Assembly: GCF_006175945.1 (NCBI RefSeq)
Contig: NZ_VAJL01000001.1
Location: forward strand, 4,473,001 to 4,537,000
DNA length: 64,000 nt
Direction: 5' to 3'
Source of the DNA: Chryseobacterium mulctrae
GTDB taxonomy: Bacteria; Bacteroidota; Bacteroidia; Flavobacteriales; Weeksellaceae
Made by a program: the position numbers and the translations under genes. The notes beneath the pieces are model-generated. The model did no database searches, had not been told where the DNA came from, and was given only the letters and a program-made list of their open reading frames with translations. This document shows positions 33,475 to 41,106 of this stretch, in pieces (position 1 is the first letter of the stretch; every line of letters starts with the position of its first letter).

Positions 33475-33624
33475 ATGAGCACAAAAATTAAGGCAATTAA
33501 ACCTGGCCCTAAACCTGATAAAGCAGATGGTACGCCAGACAAAAGACGACGCGTAACACCTGAAACAAAACCAAAGCATCCTGCTTTAAAACCTCATATC
33601 CATAAACCAGGAGATTCTAAATAA
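33475..33624 (+). CDS. 49-residue basic Pro/Lys-rich small protein
   Basis: A short frame that reads MSTKIKAIKPGPKPDKADGT, then PDKRRRVTPETKPKHP and ends HIHKPGDSK. More than a third of the residues are Lys, Arg or Pro, with no hydrophobic core, so it should be disordered and may bind nucleic acid. Support for it being real: a clean ATG, no ATG competition, proline-codon regularity (CCT/CCA), and a position 64 bp upstream of the SRA-HNH gene on the same strand. I know no family. It could also stand alone, since the next gene has its own -7 box. Confidence 0.6.
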   Translation: MSTKIKAIKPGPKPDKADGTPDKRRRVTPETKPKHPALKPHIHKPGDSK

Positions 33625-33663
33625 GTTTTATTTTAAAATATTTAATTTCATCTCAATTATTTA

Positions 33664-33671
33664 TATTTTTG
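33664..33671 (+). promoter_or_regulatory. Promoter -7 box (TATTTTTG) of the SRA-HNH gene
   Basis: Exact TAnnTTTG, 17 bp before the ATG at 33689. The region is AT-rich, so chance matches are possible. Confidence 0.4.
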
Positions 33672-33688
33672 AAGTATAAAAACTAATA

Positions 33689-34570
33689 ATGAGTAAAACA
33701 TTTGGTAATATCAAAGGAACTTTTGAAGGAGATATTTTTGAAAGTAGAAGTGCTCTATCTATGGCAAATATTCATAGACCATTACAAGCTGGAATTAGTG
33801 GAACTGAAAAGGAAGGAGCTGACTCAATTGTACTTTCCGGAGGTTATGAAGATGATGAGGATAATGGAGATATTATTATATATACTGGACATGGCGGTAG
33901 AAGTAATGAATCCAAATTCCAAGTAGCCGATCAAACGTTAACGAAAGGAAATAAAGCTTTAGCAATTTCTTGTGAAAGAAAATTGCCCATAAGAGTGTCA
34001 AGGGGTGCTAGTAAAAATTCAAGTTTTGCCCCTAATAGTGGTTATCGATATGATGGATTATTTCTAATAACTGAATATTGGCGTGAAAAAGGAAGAAGTG
34101 GATTTAATGTTTGGAGATTCAGATTAGAAAAAATAATAAATGAAAAATATTCTCAAGAAGCAAGACCAATACAAATAATAAAAGAACCTGAATCAAACTA
34201 TACTAATACGAGTAGAAAAGAATATGTGATTAATAAAATAATTAGAGAAACAAAAACAGCTCAATTTATAAAACAACTTTACAATGATACTTGTCAAATT
34301 TGTGGAACCCAGATCAAAAGTCCTGTTTCAACGTATTCTGAAGCTGCACATATAAAATCTTTAGGAAAGCCTCATAATGGTCCAGATACTAAAGAGAATA
34401 TTATTTGTTTATGTCCAAATCATCATAAAATGTTTGATTTGGGCATTATTTCTATAGATGATAATTTTAATATTTTAGGATTAGAAAATGAAAAATTAAC
34501 AATAAATCTTAAACATAAAATTGATTTAGATTTAATTAAATATCATAGAGAACATCATTATAAAAAATAG
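33689..34570 (+). CDS. SRA/YDG-HNH modification-dependent restriction endonuclease (type IV)
   Basis: 293 residues. N-terminal SRA (SET and RING associated)/YDG domain (1-160): FGNIKGTFEGDIFESRSALS, IVLSGGYEDDEDNGDIIIYTGHGG, NKALAISCERKLPIRVSRG, GYRYDGLFLITEYWREKG. It flips out and reads a modified cytosine. C-terminal HNH nuclease (about 200-293): CQICGTQIKS, EAAHIKSLGKPHNGPDTKENIICLCPNHHKMFDLG, with zinc Cys pairs and the HNH residues. Such SRA-HNH proteins cut DNA carrying 5-methyl- or hydroxymethylcytosine and need no partner. Many ATA isoleucine codons and low G+C differ from neighbouring housekeeping genes, as expected for a transferred defence gene. Confidence 0.9.
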   Translation: MSKTFGNIKGTFEGDIFESRSALSMANIHRPLQAGISGTEKEGADSIVLSGGYEDDEDNGDIIIYTGHGGRSNESKFQVADQTLTKGNKALAISCERKLPIRVSRGASKNSSFAPNSGYRYDGLFLITEYWREKGRSGFNVWRFRLEKIINEKYSQEARPIQIIKEPESNYTNTSRKEYVINKIIRETKTAQFIKQLYNDTCQICGTQIKSPVSTYSEAAHIKSLGKPHNGPDTKENIICLCPNHHKMFDLGIISIDDNFNILGLENEKLTINLKHKIDLDLIKYHREHHYKK

Positions 34571-34581
34571 CATTCTAAATA

Positions 34582-34613
34582 TCAAAAAAAAACCTGCTTT
34601 GAAGCAGGTTTTT
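34582..34613. terminator. Bidirectional terminator between the SRA-HNH and sugar transporter genes
   Basis: AAACCTGCTT pairs with AAGCAGGTTT around TG, flanked by an A run and TTTCC; it serves both convergent genes. Confidence 0.8.
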
Positions 34614-34634
34614 CCATATATAAAATTAAAAATC

Positions 34635-36062
34635 TTAATGTCCAGATTTTGCATCAGCATCCTGCTTTACATGGCTTAAATATTTAGTACAATAAGCACC
34701 AAAAATTAAGATGGCAATATAACAGAACACAGGGATAATAAATGATTGCTGTACTCCGAAAATATCTGCCAAATAGCCTTGGAAAATAGGAACAATCGCA
34801 CCTCCTAAAATAGCCATTACTACTAATGAAGAACCTTGGCTTGTGTATTTTCCTAATCCCGAAATAGCAAGTGTATAAATATTAGAGAACATAATCGAGT
34901 TGAAAATTCCGATTCCTAAAATGCTGTACATTGCCAATTCGCCGTGGTTTAACATTGCAGAGATTAATAACAAGACGTTGATTCCTGCAAAAATGGATAA
35001 TGTTCTTGCCGGAGCAGATTTTCCTACAAAGAACGCTACAAAGTTTAAGGCAATAAATACTAAGAAGAAACTGATTTGTGAGAACGTAAGATCAACAATG
35101 CTGAAAATTACTAAGAACACTGCAGCTGCAGCTCCCAACATATATAATGCTTTCTTTCCTTGACTGATCGAATGATTTAACGAAATTGCACCTAAGAAAC
35201 GCCCAATCATCGCACCTCCCCAATACAGAGAAAGATAGTTTTTACTTACCACTTCATTAAGGTTCATGATCTGTGGTTGTTCTAAAAAGCTGATGATAAA
35301 ACTTCCTACTGCTACTTCCCCACCTACATAACAGAACATTGCAAAAACGCCGAATAAAAGATGCGGATATTGAAGTGCACCTAAACCTTTTTCAATTTCT
35401 TCTTCCGCAGTTTGGAAAGATGGCAACTTCACTCTTGAAATCAATAAAGCGACCAATAATAAAATTCCTGCAAAGATTAAATAAGGAATTCTTGTTGCCA
35501 CTGCTGAGAAAGATCCGTCGGCTGCAGAAAAGAATTCAAAAATTAAATGTCCGCCTAAAACCGGAGCAATTGTTGTTCCAAAAGCATTGAAAGCCTGCGT
35601 CATATTCAGTCGGCTTGATGCAGAATCTTCCGAACCTAAAAGCGATACATAAGCGTTTGCCGTAATCTGAAGAACGGTAAATCCTAATCCTAGAACGAAT
35701 AAAGCGCCTAAAAATAATCCGTAAGAAGAGAATGTTGCCGCCGGATAAAATAAAATACATCCGAAAGCCGCAAGGAAAATCCCGAAAAGAATTCCTTTTT
35801 TGTAACCTACTTTGTTGATGGGATCTCCGCTTGATGTGGAAACTAGAAAGTAAATTAGAGAACCTATAAAATAAGCTCCAAAGAAACAAAACTGCACCAA
35901 CATCGATTCGAAGAATGTTAGTTTGAATAGTTGTTTCAGGTATGGAATAAGGATATCATTCATGCATGTGATGAATCCCCACATAAAAAATAAAAGCGTA
36001 ATAGTAATCAAAGGAATCGTATAATTCCTTTTAGATTTTACTTCATTATTTATCATATACAT
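34635..36062 (-). CDS. Sugar MFS transporter (FucP/GluP family)
   Basis: 475 residues with 12 predicted membrane helices. Starts with a short polar tail and YTIPLITITLLFFMWGFITCMNDILIPYLK, a hallmark of the fucose/glucose/galactose:H+ symporter family, with MNDILIP the conserved helix-1 motif. GSEDSASSRLNMTQAFNAFGTTIAPVLGG marks the helix 4-5 region. Imports a hexose; which one cannot be read. Divergent from a Nudix/winged-helix regulator at 36356, which probably controls it. Confidence 0.9.
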   Translation of the reverse strand: MYMINNEVKSKRNYTIPLITITLLFFMWGFITCMNDILIPYLKQLFKLTFFESMLVQFCFFGAYFIGSLIYFLVSTSSGDPINKVGYKKGILFGIFLAAFGCILFYPAATFSSYGLFLGALFVLGLGFTVLQITANAYVSLLGSEDSASSRLNMTQAFNAFGTTIAPVLGGHLIFEFFSAADGSFSAVATRIPYLIFAGILLLVALLISRVKLPSFQTAEEEIEKGLGALQYPHLLFGVFAMFCYVGGEVAVGSFIISFLEQPQIMNLNEVVSKNYLSLYWGGAMIGRFLGAISLNHSISQGKKALYMLGAAAAVFLVIFSIVDLTFSQISFFLVFIALNFVAFFVGKSAPARTLSIFAGINVLLLISAMLNHGELAMYSILGIGIFNSIMFSNIYTLAISGLGKYTSQGSSLVVMAILGGAIVPIFQGYLADIFGVQQSFIIPVFCYIAILIFGAYCTKYLSHVKQDADAKSGH

Positions 36063-36300
36063 TAAAATTAAGAGGCTAAGATAACCTCTTTTGTTGATAA
36101 TATCTTAATTTGGGACAATAATTTTATCCTGAATTATCAATTTTAAAGGTCATTTTGAATAAAAATAGAGATTTAAATATTTGATTATAAGTAATTTATT
36201 AATAAAATAAAATTAAACATATCATTGCTTCATTATGAGTTTATGATAGAGAGAAAGTTTAAAAAAATCTAAAAAAAGTTTCGGAATTGTATTATTAGGG

Positions 36301-36328
36301 TTAATGTTAAATTTTTAATGTTAAATTT
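36301..36328 (+). promoter_or_regulatory. Tandem 14-bp repeat overlapping a -7 box: candidate operator
   Basis: TTAATGTTAAATTT occurs twice in direct contact (36301-36314 and 36315-36328). The second copy contains most of TAAATTTG (36322-36329), an exact -7 box 26 bp before the regulator's ATG. A protein on these repeats would block the promoter, so self-control by the Nudix regulator is plausible. Confidence 0.5.
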
Positions 36329-36355
36329 GTCGAACTAAGTATTCACAAACAGTTT

Positions 36356-37105
36356 ATGGATTCACAACAACAATTTTTAAAGAAATCTGAGGAGGCAAAA
36401 GATCTTTTTCTTCCGCACCTTTCTGCAGACCCTGTAGTTTTTGGTTTTGATCAAAGTGAATTAAAGGTTCTTCTTCTTCAGATGACGTATCGTAAGCAAT
36501 GGCTTTTACCGGGTGGTTATGTAAAAAAAGAAGAAGATATAGATGATGCAGCTAAACGAGTTTTAAAAGAAAGAGCAGGAATTTCTGATGTTTATTTGGA
36601 AGAGTTTGCTGTTTTTGGTAAAAATAAAAGAAGCGAATTTTATTTTGAAGATTTCGATGATTCTCTATGGCAGAAACAGCGTTTTGTTTCTATAGGATAT
36701 TATGCTTTATACAATCCTGATAATGCAATTCTTGTCGTGGATGAGCTCAGCGAAAAATGTGAATGGATTTCTCTGAGCCAGCTAAACGAAATAGAATTGG
36801 CAATGGATCATCGCGAAATTATAGAAAAAGCTTTATTGACTTTGCGTGAAAGAATTACGTATAAGCCAATCGGGTATAATTTATTGCCTGAGAAATTTAC
36901 CCTTTCAGAATTACAGAAATTATACGAAACCATTCTTGGGAAAGAGCTTAACCGCGGAAATTTTTATAGAAAAATAAAAAATCTCGAAATTCTGAAAAAA
37001 TTAAATGAGCAGCGTCGTGGCGGTGCCCACAAATCTCCCGACCTCTACTCTTTTGACGAAGAAAATTATAAAAAAGCATTAGAAAACGGACTGAGCAATT
37101 GGTAA
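36356..37105 (+). CDS. Nudix-domain transcriptional regulator (NrtR/AraR-like) for sugar uptake
   Basis: 249 residues. N-terminal Nudix fold (about 25-150): VVFGFDQSELKVLLLQM, LLPGGYVKKEEDIDDAAKRVLKERAG. The Nudix box GX5EX7REUXEEXGU is damaged (KR in place of RE, ER in place of EE), so it likely binds a sugar-phosphate or ADP-ribose-like effector without cutting it. C-terminal winged helix (about 165-249; FTLSELQKLYETILGKELNRGNFYRKIKNL). This two-part layout is the NrtR family, whose Bacteroidota members control sugar use. Its divergent partner is a hexose transporter. Confidence 0.88.
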   Translation: MDSQQQFLKKSEEAKDLFLPHLSADPVVFGFDQSELKVLLLQMTYRKQWLLPGGYVKKEEDIDDAAKRVLKERAGISDVYLEEFAVFGKNKRSEFYFEDFDDSLWQKQRFVSIGYYALYNPDNAILVVDELSEKCEWISLSQLNEIELAMDHREIIEKALLTLRERITYKPIGYNLLPEKFTLSELQKLYETILGKELNRGNFYRKIKNLEILKKLNEQRRGGAHKSPDLYSFDEENYKKALENGLSNW

Positions 37106-37106
37106 T

Positions 37107-37136
37107 AAAAAATCCTGAGGAAATCAGGATTTTTCT
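37107..37136. terminator. Intrinsic terminator after the Nudix regulator
   Basis: AAAATCCTGA pairs with TCAGGATTTT around GGAAA and runs into TTCTTTTTG. Confidence 0.85.
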
Positions 37137-37162
37137 TTTTGTACTTTTTTGAAAATATATTA

Positions 37163-37299
37163 CCGCAAAAGGTTCAAAAGAAATGATTGAAAAAATAGAA
37201 ATTCAATAGTTTACAAAAATCTAAAAAGCCTGTATAGCCAATCGTATTGCAAGCTTTTGAATAACGAAATCCTAGTACGATCTTTTGATTCTTTTGCGG
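37163..37299. repeat. MITE-like element with CCGCAAAAG termini
   Basis: The left end CCGCAAAAGGTTCAAAAG (37163-37180) is matched by the right end, which reads CCGCAAAAGAATCAAAAG on the minus strand (37282-37299): 16 of 18 bases. The 137-bp element has no ORF. Related copies at 54205 (ACCACAAAAGGAACAAAAG) and, more distantly, 2835 and 42149. Confidence 0.7.
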
Positions 37300-37376
37300 T
37301 TGAAAAAAAATATATTTTTAGTTTTTAGTATTTTGAACCCTAATCCATCAACAATCAACTAAAAACCATCAACCAC

Positions 37377-38003
37377 TTATAAGTCTAACTGTCTCTGAAA
37401 TTCTTCAATATATTTTGCCAAATGAAGCCCATCTGCCAATCCATGATGTGCCTCAATGGAAACCGGAAGATACTTTTTACCTTCACGAATGCTGAATTTT
37501 CCAAATGCGATCTTTGGTATAGATTCTTTAGGATCAAAATTTGTCGGATGCAAAATGGTAGTAAATGAGTTCCACGGAATTGTCGTATGCCTAATGTGAT
37601 TAATAGGTAAAACATCGTTGCTTATTCCTAAACCTGTAGAATTTTGTACAGATTTAATTTCTTCTTGAAGTCTTTTGTTAAAAGTTTCAAAGTCTTGAGA
37701 ATAGTGAAAAAATGAAAATCCAAATGTTCCGTCTGCTCTTCCAATTGTGCCTCCTACATGTACCTCATCATACAAAATCACTTGTCCGTCAACAATTCTG
37801 AGTTTTAATTCATCCACAGTATTGATTGCCACCATTGATTTATAAAGATAAACAGCATAAAAAGAATGACCTTCTTTTTTGGCTTTATCATAAGCTTTCG
37901 TGCAGTCTACCTCCGTTGTAAATCCGAAATACGGGCTTTTCATTTTAGAAAAAAACTCAAAATGCTCTTTTCTGTTCCAACTTTCTACATCTATAACCTT
38001 CAT
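37377..38003 (-). CDS. Chloramphenicol acetyltransferase-like acyltransferase (CatA family)
   Basis: 208 residues, near the 213-219 of CatA. The active-site HHGLADG (186-192) holds the catalytic His and the structural Asp, and the N-terminus WNRKEHFEFFSKMKSPYFGFTTEVD matches CAT. The substrate-pocket region TTIPWNSFTTILHP is conserved too. CAT-like proteins in Flavobacteriia are often chromosomal and may acetylate other small molecules; resistance is possible but not shown. Alone between a repeat element and an AraC-type regulator. Confidence 0.88.
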   Translation of the reverse strand: MKVIDVESWNRKEHFEFFSKMKSPYFGFTTEVDCTKAYDKAKKEGHSFYAVYLYKSMVAINTVDELKLRIVDGQVILYDEVHVGGTIGRADGTFGFSFFHYSQDFETFNKRLQEEIKSVQNSTGLGISNDVLPINHIRHTTIPWNSFTTILHPTNFDPKESIPKIAFGKFSIREGKKYLPVSIEAHHGLADGLHLAKYIEEFQRQLDL

Positions 38004-38081
38004 TGATTTATTTTTTGCAAATTTCCGTAAGATTTATTAATTCTAAAGTGATTAAAAACAGAAATTTGATTTTTAGAGAAA

Positions 38082-38924
38082 TTATTCTGCAAACTTCAAT
38101 TTATACTGAGAAGGATTTATTTTCATCTGCTTTTTAAAGTAATTGGTGAGATGGCTTTCATCTGTAAACCCAAACTCGAAAGCGATCTGCTTCATGGTCA
38201 TTTTACCCGACAGAATTCTTCTTTCTATTAATCTTAATTTATAATTTTTCACATAATCACGATAGCTTACTTCAAAATTTCTTTTAAAATAATTACTGAA
38301 ATAACCTGGTGAAATGCTGAAATGCTTGGCTATAATATGCATTCTTATAAATTCAGGATTATAAATGTTTTTATGAATGTAGGTGATGAGGTCTTCCTTT
38401 TCAGGTGTTTTCCGGTCGATATTAAACTTCATGTTTTTCATTGAAACTTCACGGATTAAACCAAAAAGCGACATGATCTGGAAAAAGACAATCGGCGAAT
38501 CTGAAACTTTATGATACCGGTGATACTCAAAAATATTTTCAACAGTTTTCTTTAAAATGCTTTTGCACGGCTCATCAAAATTTAATTTTTCTTCTTTAAA
38601 TACAGGATTTCGCATAATATCAAAAGGTGAAGCCATGAAAATGTCGTCCGGAGAAAGGTTTTTGTGAAAATTAAAATAACTGTCGTTAAATTTTATAAAA
38701 CAGAATTTGGTTGATTTTTTGATGTCAAAAAAATGCTCATCATCGGGTGAAATCAGATAAAGATCTCCGGATTTATAAGGAATCACCAGTTTGTTGATGT
38801 GATGATTTCCTGTTCCTTTTACAATAAAAATAAGCTCGTAATAGGTATGACTGTGATTGGGAAACGGATAAACCTCAGCTTCAAAGCAATCAAGCTCTAA
38901 AGGCTCAAACTGTTTTCTCTTCAT
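38082..38924 (-). CDS. AraC family transcriptional regulator
   Basis: 280 residues: N-terminal cupin (about 1-130; PFPNHSHTYYELIFIVKGTGNHHINKLVIPYKSGDLYLISPDDEHFF) that should bind a small ligand, and a C-terminal pair of helix-turn-helix motifs (about 180-280; MHIIAKHFSISPGYFSNYFKRNFEVS, then MTMKQIAFEFGFTDESHLTNYFKKQMKINPSQYK). Divergent from an aldo/keto reductase operon, its likely target; TTGTAAT repeats lie between them. Confidence 0.9.
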   Translation of the reverse strand: MKRKQFEPLELDCFEAEVYPFPNHSHTYYELIFIVKGTGNHHINKLVIPYKSGDLYLISPDDEHFFDIKKSTKFCFIKFNDSYFNFHKNLSPDDIFMASPFDIMRNPVFKEEKLNFDEPCKSILKKTVENIFEYHRYHKVSDSPIVFFQIMSLFGLIREVSMKNMKFNIDRKTPEKEDLITYIHKNIYNPEFIRMHIIAKHFSISPGYFSNYFKRNFEVSYRDYVKNYKLRLIERRILSGKMTMKQIAFEFGFTDESHLTNYFKKQMKINPSQYKLKFAE

Positions 38925-38932
38925 GTAATAAA

Positions 38933-38994
38933 ATTACAATATGTTGTAGAATTATTACAAGTGTTTTGCCATTTTTTTTGTCAAAATTTGTAAT
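38933..38994. promoter_or_regulatory. Candidate AraC-type operator: three TTGTAAT sites
   Basis: TTGTAAT occurs on the minus strand at 38933-38939 and 38954-38960, exactly 21 bp (two helix turns) apart, and on the plus strand at 38988-38994. Two direct copies 21 bp apart are typical for AraC-family binding. The sites lie between the divergent AraC-type and aldo/keto reductase genes. Confidence 0.45.
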
Positions 38995-39077
38995 AGCCTA
39001 TTCTATATCTCTTTTTTGAGATCGAATAAAAATTAAATTAATCTTTTTACCATTCATTAAATAAAAAATTATACAAA

Positions 39078-40061
39078 ATGCAATACAGAAAATTAGGAAA
39101 CAGCGATTTGGAAATTTCGGCAATTACTTTTGGAGCTTGGGCTGCAGGAGGCTGGATGTGGGGAAGCACTGACAGAAACGATGCGATTGAAGCCATCAAA
39201 GCTTCTTACGATGTTGGTGTAAGTTCTATTGATACAGCTCCCATTTATGGACAGGGAACGAGCGAAGAAATAGTAGGTGAAGCCATTAAAGGTATTTCAC
39301 GTGATAAAGTACAGATCCTTACAAAATTCGGGATGCGTTGGGATTTGGCGAAAGGCGATTTTGCAATGCACAGCAAAAATAATGAAGGAAAAGACATTGA
39401 TGTCTATAAATATGCAGGGAAAGACAGCATCATTTATGAGTGTGAGCAAAGTTTAAAAAGACTCGGTACAGATTACATCGATCTATATCAAATTCACTGG
39501 CCAGATTCTACCACACCGATTGACGAAACTTTTGAAGCCGTTTCAAGATTGATCGATCAGGGAAAGGTTCGTTTTGCCGGAGTGTGTAATTATAATGCTC
39601 AGCAAATGGCAGAAGCAGAAAAAAAGTTGAACTTAGTTTCCAACCAGATTCCGTTTAGTATGGTCAATCGTGGGATTGAGGAAGAAACAGTTCCTTTTTG
39701 TATAGAAAACAATAAATCTATTTTAGCATATAGTCCATTGGAAAGAGGTTTGTTGACTGGTAAAATTACAACTGATTATAAATTCCAGGAAGGCGATCAC
39801 CGGGCAAAACTCCCTCATTTCCAGCCAGAATTTATTGAAAAAACAAATCAGCTTTTAGATAAAATAAAACCGATTGCAGAAAAGTATAATACAAGTTTGG
39901 GACAATTAGTTTTAAGATGGACGATAGAAAGACCTGGAATTACCATCGCTTTAGCGGGAGCCAGAAATGCGGAACAAGCAGTTCAAAATGCGAAAGCTAT
40001 TGATATTAACCTTTCAAAAGAAGAAATTGAAACGATTGATCAATTGGTAAATACTTTTTAA
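39078..40061 (+). CDS. Aldo/keto reductase
   Basis: 327 residues of the TIM-barrel AKR family. Begins MQYRKLGNSDLEISAITFGAWAAGGWMWG; catalytic Asp/Tyr in SSIDTAPIYGQGTSEEIVG, Lys in ILTKFGMRWD, and His in IDLYQIHWPDSTTP. NADPH binding is supported by IALAGARNAEQAVQNA. Related to the YajO/GSP69-like group. Probably first gene of an operon with DUF3861 (2-bp gap) and DoxX (3-bp gap), controlled by the divergent AraC-type regulator. Confidence 0.92.
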   Translation: MQYRKLGNSDLEISAITFGAWAAGGWMWGSTDRNDAIEAIKASYDVGVSSIDTAPIYGQGTSEEIVGEAIKGISRDKVQILTKFGMRWDLAKGDFAMHSKNNEGKDIDVYKYAGKDSIIYECEQSLKRLGTDYIDLYQIHWPDSTTPIDETFEAVSRLIDQGKVRFAGVCNYNAQQMAEAEKKLNLVSNQIPFSMVNRGIEEETVPFCIENNKSILAYSPLERGLLTGKITTDYKFQEGDHRAKLPHFQPEFIEKTNQLLDKIKPIAEKYNTSLGQLVLRWTIERPGITIALAGARNAEQAVQNAKAIDINLSKEEIETIDQLVNTF

Positions 40062-40063
40062 AA

Positions 40064-40354
40064 ATGGAAAAAAGAAATAATAAATATCATCTCCAGCTTA
40101 AAGAATTATCATTAAAAGATGGTTCTGCTGGAGATAAAAACTTAGATTTTGATTTTGAAAATCATGACGATCTTTTTAAAATATTTGAAGTTATAAAAGC
40201 CAAAAATATTTTTGAAGACGAAAATACTGCTCAGGAGTTTGCATTAGGTTTAAAGCTTTTCACAGAAGTGATGCTAAAAAACAAACAGCATCCTTTATTT
40301 GAAGATCTGCGACCTGCCATCATGGAATTTATGAAAAAACTGAAAAGTCAGTAA
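40064..40354 (+). CDS. DUF3861 family protein
   Basis: 96 residues, small and soluble. The opening KYHLQLKELSLKDGS, the FENHDDLFKIFEVIKAKNIF centre and EFALGLKLFTEVMLKNKQHPLFEDL match DUF3861, a family of unknown function usually found beside oxidoreductases. Starts 3 bp after the aldo/keto reductase stop, so translation may be coupled. Confidence 0.8.
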   Translation: MEKRNNKYHLQLKELSLKDGSAGDKNLDFDFENHDDLFKIFEVIKAKNIFEDENTAQEFALGLKLFTEVMLKNKQHPLFEDLRPAIMEFMKKLKSQ

Positions 40355-40357
40355 TTA

Positions 40358-40747
40358 ATGAAAGATTTTAAAACAGCATTTTTCTTTTTAAGACTTCCGA
40401 TTGCTATTTCCTTATTGGGACACGGATTGGTAAGAATTCCGAAGCTTTATTCTTTTAGTGAATGGATGCTTACCACAATGGAAAAATCGATGATCCCAAA
40501 ACTTGTAATTGTTCCGTTCAGCTATGTTTTACCTATTGCCGAAGCAATTCTCGGAATCTTGTTGTTGATTAATTTTAAAACAAAATATACTTTATATTCG
40601 GCTTTAGTGTTAATGAGTATTTTGATCTTTGGAAGTTGCTCCATCGAGAACTGGTCTGCCATTGAAGCACAGCTACTCCATTCATTTTATTTATTCGGAT
40701 TGTTTTGGTTTTATGAAAAATTTAAAACAGAAGAAAGTAGCTTGTAA
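40358..40747 (+). CDS. DoxX family membrane protein
   Basis: 129 residues with four membrane helices. Motif LRLPIAISLLGHGLVRIPKLYSFSEWM near the N-terminus and SYVLPIAEAILGILLLIN in helix 2 mark the DoxX fold. Members are linked to thiol and redox stress, though the activity is not settled. Third gene of the aldo/keto reductase operon. Confidence 0.85.
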   Translation: MKDFKTAFFFLRLPIAISLLGHGLVRIPKLYSFSEWMLTTMEKSMIPKLVIVPFSYVLPIAEAILGILLLINFKTKYTLYSALVLMSILIFGSCSIENWSAIEAQLLHSFYLFGLFWFYEKFKTEESSL

Positions 40748-40753
40748 AAGTAT

Positions 40754-40761
40754 TATTTTTG
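40754..40761 (+). promoter_or_regulatory. Promoter -7 box (TATTTTTG) of the Crp-rhodanese chimera
   Basis: Exact TAnnTTTG, 16 bp before the ATG at 40778, so the chimera may be transcribed independently of the operon upstream. Confidence 0.4.
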
Positions 40762-40777
40762 ATTAAATATTTTTTTA

Positions 40778-41059
40778 ATGTTTGATACGCTCCTTTCTCA
40801 TATTCAGGATAAAGTTGATTTAACGGATCAGCAGAAAACTGAACTACAATCTTTTTTTTCAGTGAAAAAATTGAAGAAAAAACAATATTTGTTGCAGGAA
40901 AGATATGTAGAACTTGATCCGGAGAAAACTTATATTACAGTCTGCTCACACGGTTTAAGAAGCATAAAAGTTGAATCTATTTTAAAAGAAAAAGGTTTTA
41001 AGAAAGTTTATAACGGTGGTGCATGGAGCGATTTACAGAAAAATATTGAAAAGAAATAA
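40778..41059 (+). CDS. Chimeric remnant: Crp/Fnr N-terminus joined in frame to a rhodanese C-terminus
   Basis: 93 residues. Residues 1-41 (FFSVKKLKKKQYLLQE) read like the start of a Crp/Fnr regulator; compare KKVGKHEMLLQEGE in the intact Crp gene at 52171. Directly after, residues 47-88 read like the C-terminal half of a single-domain rhodanese: DPEKTYITVCSHGLRSIKVESILKEKGFKKVYNGGAW, with the active-site loop C-x-x-G-x-R-S complete. The cNMP pocket, HTH and the N-terminal rhodanese half are missing. Best explained by a deletion that fused two neighbouring genes. May be a pseudogene, or a small protein with a rhodanese loop. Confidence 0.7.
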   Translation: MFDTLLSHIQDKVDLTDQQKTELQSFFSVKKLKKKQYLLQERYVELDPEKTYITVCSHGLRSIKVESILKEKGFKKVYNGGAWSDLQKNIEKK

Positions 41060-41106
41060 TTTGGTTAGGTTTTTGAATATTCAGAAACACACTAATCATC
41101 ACGCTC

